DNA of 64,000 bases from Adineta steineri (lineage: Eukaryota > Rotifera > Eurotatoria > Adinetida > Adinetidae). Shown here piece by piece: positions 1-14,959 of this stretch (positions are counted from its first letter, which is position 1; each line of letters opens with the position of its first letter). The stretch spans positions 1 to 64,000 of the forward strand of contig CAJNOI010000309.1 of assembly GCA_905250115.1 (NCBI GenBank). The letters run 5' to 3'. The notes under the pieces are model-generated. The model did no database searches, was not told where the DNA came from, and saw only the letters and a program-made list of their open reading frames with translations. A program made the position numbers and the translations under genes.

Positions 1-1778
1 AGGTTTGATACCAAATAATTCTTCTGGATTATTATATCGACTTGCTGCACCTTTTGCTTCCCGGATTGAACATGACGGATCAATTATATGTTGTACCGGA
101 CTACGACAATGATGATTTTGTAAAAGTGCTGATAATGGACGACCAGCAAAAAATGTTTTTGAATAAGTTGACGATTCAAATGTTAAATTCGAATGTTGAG
201 GTCTAGAAGTAAATGAAGCTGATTTCGGACGATTGTTTGATGCTGATTTTTTTCTTGATTTTTTATGTGGTGATGGAGATTTTCGAGAATTCGTATCATC
301 GATATTATTAGATATTTTATTACGAGTAGGAAAAAGTGTTTTAGAACGTTGTAAATTTGTTTTTCTTTGTGAAGAATCAAATGAAGGTGGAGTCGTAGTT
401 TCACAACGATTGATAACGAAATCTGAATTATGTTGATGTTTAACCGGTGTATGTGCTCTAGATTTATTTCTATCATACGATGAATGTCTAGGATCTTTAA
501 TTGATACATGATGTTGTATGGATACAGGTATTCGTGGTGGTAGTCCATTTGTATTTTCTTTTTTATCTAGAGATATTTTATGTTCGTCTCGAGTTTTTAC
601 TGTTTGTAATTCTGTAAGAAATGTTTCTGCGCTGGGTTTTTGTGAATGATTATTAACTGTTGATTTAACTTGATTAACATTATTAATTATTGAGGATATG
701 TCTGGATTTTTATGTTTAATATTTCGATTATATTGTTGTCCTTCATCGCATAATTTAGCTAAATGTGTGAAATATTTCTTATCGCTTTCATTAAAAAGTA
801 TTTTAAATAAACCAAAAGAAAGTGTTGATGGACGACTATCTTTTTTATTTGTCGATGAATTTTGTGATATTTTACTTTTTGGTTTTGATGCTGTAGTTAG
901 ATTATGATTAATGTCAGTCATAGGTGGAGTTTCATAGACTGAAAGTGGACGAGGTACAACAAAAAATTCATCCCAATCACGATGAATAATTTGATTAGCA
1001 CATTCAATATGTCCATAACGAAGTGCAAGAACCGCTGCCGAACATCCTAAATAAGAATTTATAAATACAAAAAATTCAAATAAAAAATACTATATCTACC
1101 TTCACGATTAACACATTGATCAAGATGTGCACCCATTTTATCTGCTATTCTTATCAATAATTCAGCTGCTTCACAATTTCCTTATATAATATTAAAAAAA
1201 ATATATAATTATTCATTAATAAAACGAAAATTAAATAACACTTTGTTTTGTTCAATTACCAGTTATAGCTGCATAGTGTAAATAAGTATTTCCATCGCAA
1301 TCCTTTGATCCTATATCAAATTCCATACATGATAAATAGAGTTTAACAAGATGTATACGTTGTAGAGCACAAGCATGATGCATACTAAGAAAATCAAAAT
1401 TCTCAATATATAATCTATCAAACAAAATCTATCTTACGCATTTCGCCTTGCATGATCTGTTAAGGCAATTTTCGCACCTTTTTCAAGTAAATTTTGAGCA
1501 AGTGATAAACTCCATCTATCATTTTCTATATACGAACATAAAATTAATGGTGTATGCAATTGATTATCACGTTCATTTGGATCATGTGAAAGTTCTAATA
1601 AATATCGAATACAACGAAAATATCCATGTTGAATAGCGAAAGGAATATTAAAATTTTTTGGTATTGATGTTGATGGAATTATTGATGATGTATTTGTATG
1701 AAAACTACGTTCACTATTACTATCAAAACGAGATATCGATGATGGTGGCACCGGTGGAGTTCGAGATGAGATAAACAT
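1..1778 (-). CDS. Ankyrin-repeat protein, ANKRD63-like (3' end beyond window)
   Basis: Four exons read by eye: 1778-1438, then pieces near 1410-1261, 1181-1100 and 1046-1, with GT...AG introns of 50-90 bases. The N-terminus is Ser/Pro-rich (about 45 residues). Four or five ankyrin-type units follow: FAIQHGYFRCIRYLLELS, a TPLILCSYIEN unit, NAMHHACALQRIHLVKLYL, GNTYLHYAAITGNCEAAELL and a last unit ending YGHIECANQII. The order and the phrase MGAHLDQCVNREG resemble human ANKRD63, as I recall it, more than ANKRD34. After the repeats comes a basic, Ser-rich, low-complexity tail of about 300 residues that stays open to position 1, so the stop lies outside. The role is probably protein binding; no enzyme motif is seen. 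The start is the first Met before the Ser/Pro stretch. Family assignment is moderate; ankyrin content is firm. Confidence 0.75.
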
Positions 1779-3638
1779 AATAAAAAAAACTGTAATAGAA
1801 TTGACTAATAATATAAATAGTTATGGTAACTTGGCAGCATTTAAAAGTCACTTAAGAGAAGAAAAAAAAACGAGATTGAACGACATTCGATGCATTTAGC
1901 AATGACTGTTGTATAAATTGAAATGAAACGACAACAAATTTCTTCTTTACTCTCACTTCAGTTTACTTTTAAAAAGAAGAAAAAAGAAAGAAAAAGATTG
2001 AATGTACATCTTAAACAAAAGAGCAACTATGTATATATTGAAAGTAAAAAAGAACAAAAAAAAACTGAATGAGTTGTTTTTGTCTTAAAGCATGTATATA
2101 GATAAATATACTTTTCAATATTTGAACAAAATGTAATTGTAGGACAAGTTAATCTATAATATTAACTTCATTTTTTTAACTTTGACGACAATTACTTCTT
2201 AATTATTTTCTTTTATTCTGATATGAATAATTGAAAAGATATATCATTTATTGAATATATACTAATTTTAATAAACAATATATGATCTTTTTTTTTCTTC
2301 AATATATATGTAAATAAAATAAAAAGCATAAATTTGCTTCTATGGCATCGAAATACATACACACATCCGAATGAATCATTTTTTAGTTTCTTATAGAAAC
2401 AAAGACAGAAAAAAAATTTGTTTTATGATAATAATGTAACAAAAGAAAATAAAACTTAAATATATGTAAATAAAAAAATAATGTTGTATATTTGGTCATG
2501 AATGTACATTAATTTTACATTTAGAAAGTCTAGCAAAACGATAATTTATTATCGAAAGTAGATTGTATTATTTTAAATTTCTATTTATTACATCAAATGT
2601 TCTTTTCGAAACAAAGAATAACAAAAAATGACCTTTACAAACGATATTGTGACACTAATCATTGTTGCCAATAGATTTTCTATTACAAAATGACGTTTTT
2701 TCGTAGAGGATAAATACTTAAATGATAAATGGGTCATCTTCTCTATTGTCAATTTGAAAATGTACATTTTTTTATATTCTTGTTATACATAGATTTAATA
2801 GTTTAAATAAAAAATCTATTTGTTAGAAGTGTACTCGAACATGTAAAGTAGCGTATTTGTTAAGAATGAAGGAGAGGACGTCTATGTAAAAGTAATTTAC
2901 AATTAAAAAATAAATAATACTAATATCTCAACGAATCATATATAAGTCTTAGAAAATAACAGGCATTTTCTCATATGATTAGATGAAGATTTATCTGTTT
3001 ATATCAATTATATACGTAATGAAAAGGCATGTTATGAAGAAACGATTGAATATCTCTCCTGCCACTCAAGGAAATAATCTGAGATTTTTATCGATGATAA
3101 AAACATGTTCACACTCTATATTTATAATGACTATCGTCATTAACTTGTGAGTTACCAGTAATACTAAACAACCATATAAATAAGTTTAATTGATCAAGCA
3201 TATATATACTTCTAATTATAACTTTATTGTTATGGTTTAATATTGATAATAGATCAGCTCATTTGTTTGAATTATAATAAAGATATTAGATTAGTTATAT
3301 ATTTTTTTTCAGATTACTTTAAATTATATATAGAAAACTTTCTTAAACAATAAATTATTATATATGTGTGTTTCTGCTGTTTGATTTTTTTATTTTTGAT
3401 GACTAGATAAACGACAAAAAAAAGAAGAGAAGTAAAAAGAGATTTATATAGTTAACACGCAAATAAAATCTACTATAAGTCACACATACATATAAAGAGC
3501 AAGTAAAAAAGAAAAGAATTTATTTCATAGTCATAAAGTTAAAAGAGCAAAATAAAAGAGAAAAATAGAGAAAGTGTAAGATAACATGAATATACCCAAA
3601 TAACACACAAATGGAAACAATTGTCAGTTGATGTTTTT
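1779..3638. other. Intergenic DNA between ankyrin gene and COL4A1-like gene
   Basis: Very AT-rich with many homopolymer runs. It would hold the 3' UTR of the collagen gene and the promoter of the ankyrin gene, since both are on the minus strand. I found no convincing ORF, RNA gene or repeat here. Confidence 0.6.
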
Positions 3639-6600
3639 TTAAAGTTTCTTTACTTGGGCAAAAAATGCTGATGGTCCATTTGCTGTTTGTTTAAATAAAT
3701 TTGCATGACATACGGCACATCGACTAACATAATTTCGTTGTGTACCAGCTTTTAATGTACGTACTTTTGGTTTTTCAAAACCAGTATAATCATCTAATGT
3801 TGCTAAGTAAAATGTCATCATATTTGGATAATAATTGCAATGTGATTGATCTTTGCAATGAAAATATGGTCGATCATGATATTTTTCAAGACATGAACCG
3901 GGTGATTGTAAACTTTGTTGATCACCACGACCACCATCAGCTGATGTAAATATAAAACTATAACCAGTCCATAAAAGATCATATCCATCAGGACATGTTG
4001 GAACACGTTGAGATTGACTATGTACTGCAAATACAGGTGTTGGTGATTCACAAACAACACAACGACTTAGATGTTTTGGTATATCCTTTGATTCAAATGG
4101 TGCCATACTAGCTGACATTGGTTCATTGGTTGATAACCAATATGAATAATCATTACGTGATGCATAATGACATACATTACCGATATCACAAAATAAGAAT
4201 GGCATAGCACTGAAACGACGTAAACAACTACCCGATGAACCTAATTAAATAATAAAAGAAGAAACAGAATGATAAGTTTCAAAAATTATAGAAAGAATTT
4301 TTTACCAAGATCTTGATGAGCAGCATATGTATCACCTTGCATACCCATAAATGAATAACCACCATCTTGTAATTTTTGTGTTTGATGTGGACATTGTGGA
4401 GTTGTACTATCTTGACTGTGTCTATAATAAATACGAACGTTTAATAATAGATTTCATTTTTATGATTATATACCGTGTGAATATAAATGAACCTTCACCA
4501 GCTTCACCTTGAGGTCCTCGAGGTCCAGCAATACCTATTTAATAGGAAAAAAAATCAATAGATTAAAATTATTATAGTTAATTGATAATATACCTGGTGG
4601 ACCGGGTTGACCATGTAAACCGGGTCTAAATAATATAATATGACAATCAGTTAGATTAATATATATATGTTCTAACTTACGCTCCATTAAGACCCATATC
4701 ACCAACTGGACCACGACCACCTAATGAACCTGGATTGCCTATAATAATAATAGAAAAAGAAATAAATAGATATTTGTTTTTCTTTCAAATAAATATGTAC
4801 CTGGACGACCAGCAAGACCAACTTGACCAGGATAACCTTTTTGTCCAAATGAACCTGGTTGACCTGGTAATCCTGAGACACCTAAAACAAATTAAATAGA
4901 AATATTTAGAATTTTTTGTTGTATAGATTTCTTATTTTATTACCAGAGAATCCTTGAGCACCACGTTCACCTTTAGGAGCTGCTTCTTGTCGCATCTAAA
5001 GAACATAAAATACTTTATAAAGAGAATTCTTATAATAAATTATCTTCTTACTATTCCATAAGTGGCTTCTCCCTTTTGACCTGCTAAACCGGGGAGACCA
5101 GGTTGACCTGCTGAACCTAGAATTACAATTGTATTTAATAATATAATCTATAGAGAAATAATAATAAAACTAACCAGCATCACCATTTTCTCCTTTACGT
5201 CCAGCCATTCCAGGTAATCCTTAACAAAAAAGTATGATAGTCAAGATGAACGGCTCTTGAATAAAATATCAAATTTACCTGATGTGCCTGAATCACCTCG
5301 TCGGCCTGGAAGACCTGGATTACCTGAAGGTCCTGGTAGACCCTAAAAATAAAATCATGAATTATAATATAACAAAATATAATATTTATTTACTGGTAAT
5401 CCTTTTGAGCCTGGAAGACCTGGGTTACCAGGAAGACCATTCATTCCAATAAGACCTGGTGCGCCTAAAATATTAAATACGTATTATATATCAACCAAAA
5501 TATAATGAACTCTACCTGGTTGACTAGATAAACCTGGTTTACCATCTCGTCCAGGATATCCAGCTGGACCTGGTCGACCGGATAAACCATTTTGACCACG
5601 ATCTCCAGTTTGACCTCTTAGACCAACTGCTCCAACACCTGAAAATAAAAAAAATATTTCATAGATAACGCATTAATACAGATAGATAAAAGTATCATAC
5701 CATCAGAGCCTGGTGGACCTTGTGGACCATTGTCACCAGGTTGACCTCTGAAAATAAGAAAGACAAATACTTACTCTAATATATTATTTTATAGTAGAAA
5801 TATCTTACCGAGCACCTGGTTGACCTGGCATACCATTACGACCATTTTCACCACGTTGACCAGGTGTATTACGATCAGCTAAAATACAAATAAGATATCA
5901 CATTGATTTAATTAATTCTGATTGAAATTATAAGTTATGATACATACCACTATCACCGGGGATACCTTTGACACCAGGACGTCCAGGTAAGCCAGCATTT
6001 CCTTTAAATCCTTGCATACCAGGGAAGCCTAAAACGACAAATATAATATCATAGATTTACTATATGAAATAGAAAATTACCTGGTCGGCCTGTCTTTCCT
6101 GGAATACCCGATAAACCTCGTTCTCCACGTAAACCAGGATATCCATCTCGTCCTATAGAAATAGAATTCATTTCATATATGATATATCATTCATAAATCA
6201 TTCAGTTAAATTACCTGGTGCTCCCGGTGGACCAGATGGGCCTGGGAAGCCCTGAAGTAATATAATAAACATAAAATAATACTTCTTTTATTCATCATAA
6301 ACTTACCGGAACACCTAGAATAGAAAAATTATAGATACAGAAAGAATATAAATATATATTACATACCAGCATCACCCATTGCTCCAGGAAGACCTGGCAT
6401 ACCTGATGCACCAGCGTCACCTGCTTCTCCTTTTCGTCCTAAAAAATACAATTTTAAATAAATTTAGAATAAGTATATATATATTTATTATAATTACCTG
6501 TTTCAGTAGCTTGTCCATCACGACCACGGTCTCCCATCATACCCTTCATACCGGGAAGACCAGGTAAACCAGCACGACCAGGAAAGCCCTAAAAATAAAA

Positions 6601-9600
6601 ACGTCTACCAAGGATAACTATATTAACAAAACTTTACTCGATCACCAGGTTGTCCAGAAGCACCTGGAAGACCTATATGAAACAAGAAAAAAAACATCAA
6701 TAATAATTACTTTTCAGTCAACCCAATATACAGACCACTTTGTCCTGATTGTCCTTTCGAGCCTGGTAAACCAGGTGCGCCATTTAAACCGGGTAGACCT
6801 ATACATAAAGAAATAATTCTATACAATATTTTTTTCAATTTATGAATATACCTGGAAATCCAACAAGACCAGGTGATCCTCGTAATCCACTAGGACCAGG
6901 TAGGCCAGGCTAAAAACATATATAATTTAATTTTTTTTCTCATACACAAATATATATATATATATTTATTTACCATGCCTCGAAGACCTGGAAGGCCAGG
7001 AAGACCGGGAAGACCAGGGAAACCACGTTCACCTCGAATACCTACGATAAATATGAAAAACATAATGTTGTTTTTCTTAAATTTATTATATACTCATACC
7101 ATTAATGCCTTTGAACCAATCACCCATTTCACCTTTTGCACCTGGTAAACCGGGACGTCCTATAAGTAGAAAAACATTTTAGAATACAAAATTATTTGCT
7201 AGCTGAATAATTTACCATCACGACCTGGAAGACCTGGGCCACCTGGAAGACCTGCGGATCTAAAAACATAAGAAAATAAATTTTATTTATCATTAACTAT
7301 TTTTTCACTTACCCAGCTTCGCCTCGTGGTCCAAAACTACCAGCTGTAATAGAAAAATATATATTTATGTTTCAACTAATTCTATCATATATTTTCTATA
7401 TACATACCGTCACCAGAATCACCTGGAAGACCTCGAGCACCTGGAAGACCTGGTAAACCGGCTTCACCTACAACAACATAAAATTCTTCTTCGTATCTAT
7501 TTTATTCATATCAATACATACCCATTTCTCCTTTTGGACCAAATCCACCATTGCCGCCACCGATACCTGGTTCTCCGACATCACCTATTCAATAATAAAT
7601 ATATAATCCAATTAAAAAACAAAAGAAACTTTACCTTGATAACCTTTAACTCCTTGTAAACCTGGCATACCATTCATACCAGCTGAACCAGGTAAACCAC
7701 CTAGATTCAATTATATAATGTATACTATGTAAAAAAAATAGCAAAAGGTATTTTGACTTACGTTCACCGGGTACACCAGGATGACCTTTCATTCCAGATA
7801 AACCTGGGTATCCAGGTTGACCATTATCACCACCTATTTTCAAAGAAAAAAAAAGATTTAATAAGAGATTTAATTGAAAAGTATGAATACATACGTTCTC
7901 CTAATTTGCCTGGAAAGCCTGGTAATCCACTTTGACCAGGACGACCCTATGTATTAAGATATAAATAAAATACAATTCATTTACATTATAACGATATACC
8001 ATATCACCAGGGAAACCACGTAAACCAGGTGCACCCGGAGTACCTGCACCTCCAGCTCGGCCAGGGGCTAAATAAGGAAGAAAAATAAGTATATTAATAA
8101 TAATTCTATTAAAATTATATACCTCCTGGTCGACCACGTAAACCTGAGGCACCAGTATCACCTAAGTAACCAGGTCCTGCACCACCTACAATATATAATC
8201 ATGTATTTATTTCTCAATAAAAAATCATGAATATACATACCTCGTTCACCTTTTTGACCTGGTCCACCAGTTAATCCAGGAAGACCATTCAAACCTACAC
8301 AATAAACGGTGAAATCATAATATAATTCAATATATTAATTATTTACCTGGATTGCCAGATAAACCACGTGGACCGGGAAGACCACCTAAATTAGATAAAT
8401 TATTTTCAAATTCAATTCATTTATTTATTTAATTATAACTTACGTGTTCCTTGTATACCATTTGTACCACGTTCTCCAGTGACACCTTTTGGACCTGCAT
8501 TGCCTGGTGGTCCAGAACGTGTTGCAACAGCCATTTCACCAGGTTGACCCTATGATGATAAGAAATATACAAATAATAATCGAATTTAATCTATTAAATT
8601 TACTTTAGCTCCGGGAAGACCAGGTAAACCAGCTTGTCCGTTCATACCAGGTAAACCAGGTCTAACAAATAGGAATAAATTCATATATTTAAACACAAGT
8701 CAATTTTCTTACCGTCCAGATTGACCAGGTTGTCCATCCAAACCGGCATAACCTACATATAGAATAACTAAATACAATCTGCAAAGATCTTTGCAAGATT
8801 ACCTTTAACGCCATTTTCTCCTAAAATGAAAATAAAATATATTCTTTATATTTTTTTTTCAATAAATAAAATCAATTTAACTAACCTGCTAAACCTGGCA
8901 TACCAGGGCGACCATTTTCTCCCTACACGTAAAAAATATGTATGTATTTACTTTGATCATATAATTTAGAGAAATTTTATTCTTACTCGTTGGCCAGGGA
9001 AACCATTAGTACCTGGTCGACCATCTACTCCACTTTGTCCGGGAAGACCTATTTAGCATCATATTTTTAATATAAAATTATCAATAAATTCTATAAATTA
9101 ACTTACCAGGAGCACCAGCATAACTAGAAAAAAAATCATAATTAATACTATTTAGTACACACATATGTCTATATATCGACACTTACCCAGCATCACCAGG
9201 CATTCCTCTAAGACCGCGTGAACCAGGTGCAGTCGATTCTAATGCTGCATCGTCACCAGGTAAACCAGGAACACCAGGTCGTCCGGTTTTACCTTGATTA
9301 CCAGGTTCACCTTGAGGACCACGTGGTCCACGTGAAAGTGCTTGACCGGGAGGTCCAGCTTGACCTATTGGACCTTTAAAAATAAAGAAAATATAATTTA
9401 TTAATTGTTTATTCCTATATAATCGTCAAATATACCTTTAGGTCCAGGAAGACCTTGTGATCCTGGTCGTCCTAGCTCACCAGATACACCCTATATAGAA
9501 AGAAAGCTTATTAGAAAATAGAACATTTATCATGCAAAAATGTACTCGTGGGCCAGGTACACCCGGAGCTCCATCATAACTAAAATATAAATAGATAAAA

Positions 9601-12600
9601 AAATATAGTATGTCATCTATGTATTAATTAAACTCATACCCATCACGTCCATTTCTACCAGTTTCACCAACATCACCATGATATCCTTTAACTCCTGGTT
9701 CACCAGGTGCTCCTCGACGGCCTTTAATACCATCAGCACCAATCATTTCACCAGATTCACCTTTACGGCCTGGAATACCTGGATAACCATCTCGGCCTGG
9801 AAGACCCTGAAATATAATTCAAAAAATTGAATGCAATTTATTTTCACAGAATCATCTACTTACATCGGGTCCAGGTAAACCATCAGGACCTGGCATTCCA
9901 CTTATTCCTGCATCACCTTTTTCACCTAAAAGTACCATAAAATTATATTATCTTCCGAAAAAAAGAGACTAATAAATAATTACCGCGAAAACCTGGTGCA
10001 CCATTTAACTAGAAATAAACAAAGATTATAGCGACCGTAGAGCAACTATATATATATACTTACACCTGGTCGACCACGATAACCTTGGCTACCACGATCA
10101 CCTTGAAGACCAGTTACTGCAGATGGACAAAATCCACAACCACCAGGTTCACCTTAAATAATTTTCAATATGTGATTAATATTTTTTATTTTAAATTACT
10201 TACCAACGTCACCTTTTGGACCATGAACACCTAAACAACAAAATCATGTTGAATAAAATTTTATTAAAATTTGAAAAATACTCACCAGGAAAGCCAGGTG
10301 CACCGGGTGAACCTGATCGACCTGGATATCTATAATAATAATAATTAAAACAATAAATTTAATACTCATTAGTAATAACAAAGTAATCACCCTTGTGGGC
10401 CAGGTGGGCCATATCCTAAATTTACAATATATATATATAAACCACAAATAAAATGAATTTATAATTCTTACCTTGATAACCTTGGTAGCCTCCACTAGTT
10501 GAAATGCCTGATATACAAAGTATATATATATATATATTAAATATAAATCGATTGAAACAATTATTTACCTGGTGGACCGGGTTCACCGATATCACCTGAT
10601 GGACCGGGTATACCAGGATCTAAAGAAATAGATTATTTATTTGTTTGTTTGTTTTTCTAAAAAAAGAAAAGTTGTATTTACGTCCAGGACGGCCGGGTTG
10701 ACCATTGGTTCCGCGTGGTCCTAAAATAAATGTATAAATTTTTTTCAGATCAAAAAAGATAAGACGATATATACCATATGTTTCATCACCAATTAATCCT
10801 TTTTCACCAATATCACCTTTTCCTCCGGGCATACCTAATACAATACATTAGATGTTTACATATCAAATGTAAAAGAAATATAATATTACCAGCTGGACCG
10901 GGTAGACCAGTAGGACCAGGTGGACCTGAATAAAGATGAAAAATAGATAATAATATTTTCATAAAAGAAAAAACAAGAAAAAAAACTTACCATCAGCACC
11001 TCGATCACCCTTTTCAGCATCGGCAGTTTCTCCCATAGGGCCAGGTCGACCGGGTGAACCATAATCACCTTGTTCACCTTTAATACCTTCTCGACCTAAA
11101 AATAAAATGATATAATATTATTTCTTGAATTTTGCTTCGATCATTTACCAGGAAAGCCAGGTGCTCCTGCGAAACCACTTGGTCCAGCATCACCTGTCAT
11201 ACCCTACAATGAAAAGTTACAATTTGAAAAATATGAAAATATAAAATATATACCGGATAACCAGGTGCTCCAGATCTATATGTACCACGTTTACCACCTC
11301 TGGTCTATAGAAAAAATAACATAATAATAAATAAACGAAAATAAAGAATCATTTTTCATTTCTTACATTTGGACCAGGTTCACCGTGATCACCACGCATA
11401 CCTTTTGTACCTGGATAACCATTTCGACCAGGTTCTTTAAAAAAAATAAAAATAAAATAATATAATTCTACAATATCAACTAATAAACTTACCTCCAGGA
11501 AGACCATCATTACCAGGTGGACCGGGTGGTCCTAAAATAAAAGAAATTAATCTCAACATGAATAAAATAAATAATAACAAACCTGATGTTCCTTTAACAC
11601 CAAAATCACCAGCTGGACCTTCTCGACCCATTTTTCCCTTTTTTTTTAAATAGAAATAATTATAATAGACATTTCTAATATTTATTTACTTGTGGACCAG
11701 CATAACCGCCTTCACCTTTTTCACCTTTAGGTCCTTGTAAACCATCAATACCCTTTAGAAAAAAGAGATTCATATGTCTTAATTAGAAACCAAGCAATAA
11801 ATCAACCTACCAAATAACCTGATTGACCACGGTCTCCTCTATAACCGCGATCACCATCTGGACCACGTTCACCAGGTGGTCCTTGTACATTGGTAAGACC
11901 TTTAAATTTAAAACATCTTTTATTTTACATTCAATGAAATAAAATAAGCTAATCCTTGATAGAAGAAAAAAAAGATAATCCAAGCTGATAATAAATGATG
12001 TTCACAAAAAAAAAATTGTCGGTTATATCTGAGTCGACTGCTCATTAGGTATCGCTATAAACTTATATGTATAAAAAAAATTATATAAGATAATGACGAT
12101 GGTAATAATAGTAAGCAAATAACATGCGAACGTTCTCTTTTTTTATATAATTTCTAAAAAAATGATACGTTCGCGCCCACCCCTCTTGGCTGAATTAGAT
12201 ATCTTAGGAAAAGCGTAGACGGGTCAAGCTATATTATTGACTTATACTTACAGGGTCTATTTCCACAATTTTGATCTATTAAAGCCAAGTACGGATATCA
12301 TAGCAATGAACAGGCAAAGAAAAACAAACAAAAACTTTCGCTCAAATCTGGTCTGAGTCCCCGGTTAGCTCTTAGTTTTCTTTTCACTTCGATTTATATA
12401 ACGACTATAGAACAAAACATACCTCGTAAACGGCCGTATGAAGGTTGACCTGGTGTTGTTGGAGCAGCATCACCTAAATAATAACAAATTATTATATAAA
12501 ATCTTTTTTTTTCTTGAAATTTATTTTTCGTAAATACCTGGTTCACCACGTGCACCTGAAAATAAAATAAAAATTAATCTTAATTACTTTTAAAATTTTA

Positions 12601-14959
12601 CTATCTACCTTTGAGACCATAACTGTCTTGACCACGTGCTCCTTGGAATCCTGGATCACCACGACCGCCAGGTCGACCCTAAATTTTAAAAAAAGTGAAG
12701 TTATATATAAAATTTTCAATAAAAAATTTGAAAACTTACATCTGGTCCTGGCATTCCTACTGGTCCTGGTAAACCTGGGGCACCGGGGGAGCCAGGCCAA
12801 CCCTATCAATATATAGATATATGTATAGATATATTTTTGGCAGAAAAAATCTTTTTTTTTCAAGTTCTACTTACGGCAACACCTGGACGACCGGGAATAC
12901 CTGGATCACCACGAGGTCCTGGGACAACACCGTTAAAACCTGATGCATCACCAGGTTCACCCTAATTAAATTTATTAATTAGTTCAATCACTTGAACAAA
13001 TCAAAAAGAAAATTTCTTACTTGTTCACCATTGCGACCAGGTAAACCAGGATTGCCTGGCATGCCATCCAATCCATTGCGGCCATTTTCACCAGATTCAC
13101 CCTAGCATTAAAAAAAAGATCCATTACGTGATGTTTTTTTGCTTTATCTATTCTCTTAGGATCAATTGGTAATTAATATTATCAATATATCATTTTCTGA
13201 TTTATGCTTATCTATTTTTCTTTTAATGAAACTATGCAAGTTTTGTCTGTCACAAAAAAACAACTTAACAGTTTCCTGTCAATATACACGTACATAATCT
13301 ATGAGTCTAAGTTATCAATCTTTATTTTAGATGACAATTGGACCTTGATCTCGAAGAAAACATTGTTGATATGATCTAAAGCTGTAGTAGATAGATTTAG
13401 CATCCGCCTTCTTAATGCTATCAATTACAGTCAACAGACACTGACAATGATAGATCGTTGTATTCAAGATGGTAATTAGATATTGTTATTTTGCACTGTA
13501 AGACCTCCATACAATCCTTTTTTAACTTTTGCTTTTTTTATTGCATATGGTTCGTTTACCAGAAGTATTATTAATAAAAAGCATTTAGTACATAGGCTAT
13601 TTACAAAATCTATATGTGCCATTTTCTTATAAATTAGAAGCCAAAGAGTTTTAGCATCTGTCGTTTATATCCACATTATTCTTCTAATAACAGTCTAATC
13701 ATGCATATGTATGTATTTGTGCATGAATAATCCACTAAACCTCAATAGACCACCAAGGTCGATATATATATATATATATACACATATATACGTAAAGAGA
13801 AAAAAATAATAGCAATTTGTTTATATAATCATCGTTCTCTTCTGCTTATTCATCAATCCATATGGAGAAAAATATCCAAGGTCGTATGTATAAAGACTAA
13901 GTCAGATAATTAGGATGTCTGGAACTTAGTATGAAATATGTGACAAACAAAATACATATATATGCGGTTTTCCATTATCTCAACATAAAATAATTCTTAT
14001 CAAGGCTGTCGAATTGCTTCTTTTTTGTTATTTGTCTATATAGGGAAAAATAAGGAAAAACAGCCGTCGTTCTTCAATATTTTCCTGATGTGTTGATAAC
14101 TCTTATGCTATAGCGCGTCCTTGGTTTATGTACGATTGGCGCTTATCTCATCAAGACGATAAAGAAGAAGGAAAGGAAAGGAAATGCACTAATATATCGT
14201 TGTGTACACGATAAAATATGTATACAGAGACGCCCGATCGATTCGATGTGTTAATGTTTTTTTCTTTTTACCTTGCTGCCATTGCATCCTGGTACACCGG
14301 AAATACCGCGTGGACCAACAGAACCAGCTTGACCAGGAAAACCATTTTGACCATCAATAGGCAATAATCCATCTTCACCCTAAATAAAATAAAAATAATA
14401 AAATAATGAAAAAAAAATGAATAAATAAATATATACTCGTTCTCCTTTGCTGCCATATTGACCACGATCACCTTTTTCACCACCAAGACCCAAATTACCT
14501 ACTCGTCCTCCGGGACCTTTAAGACCACGATCGCCTGGAATGCCAGGAAAACCTTGTGGGCCTAAAAAAAACAAAAAAAAAAATAGATGAATTTTTTTTT
14601 TATAAAATTAATTTATGTAAAAGAAAACATACCAGTGGTACCCATAGCACCTTTGCCAGGACATTGACAATCACGTCGTGGTCCACAACCTTTACATTCT
14701 GAGCCTTGAACATATGTATCACCAAATTCATTTGATGGTGATTGATCTGATGGTGGTTGAGGATATTGATTGTATTGTCTTTTTACTCGTTTTTCCGATG
14801 TATCATTATCATTCTTAGCCTTTAATTTTTATTAATAAAAATAAAATAAAAAGAACGTAATCAAACAAAACGAATTCCTACTGTTCTAGCTTGAATTTGA
14901 ATAAAAATTGATAAAATTAATATAAGTCCGATAGTAATCGGCCTCATTGAAGAAGCCAT
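3639..14959 (-). CDS. COL4A1: Collagen IV alpha chain, alpha1-like
   Basis: Basement-membrane network collagen, secreted. Exon 1 (14959-14882) encodes a signal peptide, [20 protein letters not shown], ending IQIQA. Exon 2 (from 14819) carries KRVKRQ, then a 7S region with Cys spacing [15 protein letters not shown] long Gly-X-Y domain follows on dozens of short exons with ~60-base introns; it includes an interruption with two cysteines ([10 protein letters not shown], near 10130). The C-terminal NC1 domain starts at [11 protein letters not shown] (near 4420) and contains [40 protein letters not shown] and TLKAG. SMAPF and TLKAG hold the equivalents of Met93 and Lys211 of the sulfilimine bond. 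[10 protein letters not shown] matches alpha1 better than alpha2. Two larger introns lie near 11905-12421 and 13105-14271. It is divergent from the alpha2-like gene. About 20 residues follow the last NC1 cysteine. Confidence 0.93.
11902..12421 (-). other. Larger intron of COL4A1-like gene
   Basis: A gap of about 520 bases without Gly-X-Y coding, in a gene whose other introns are about 60 bases. AT-rich with some GC-richer patches near 12170-12230. No ORF or repeat was recognised. Confidence 0.6.
13105..14271 (-). other. Largest intron of COL4A1-like gene (~1.17 kb)
   Basis: Non-coding on both strands as far as I can read. It contains a short TA run near 13763-13780. Large 5' introns often hold enhancers in collagen genes, but no element is identified here. 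Confidence 0.6.

Noticed and set aside
183-548. 121-codon minus-strand ORF
   Set aside because: It lies in a different frame over the basic Ser-rich tail of the ankyrin protein; the ankyrin frame stays open across the whole stretch to position 1.
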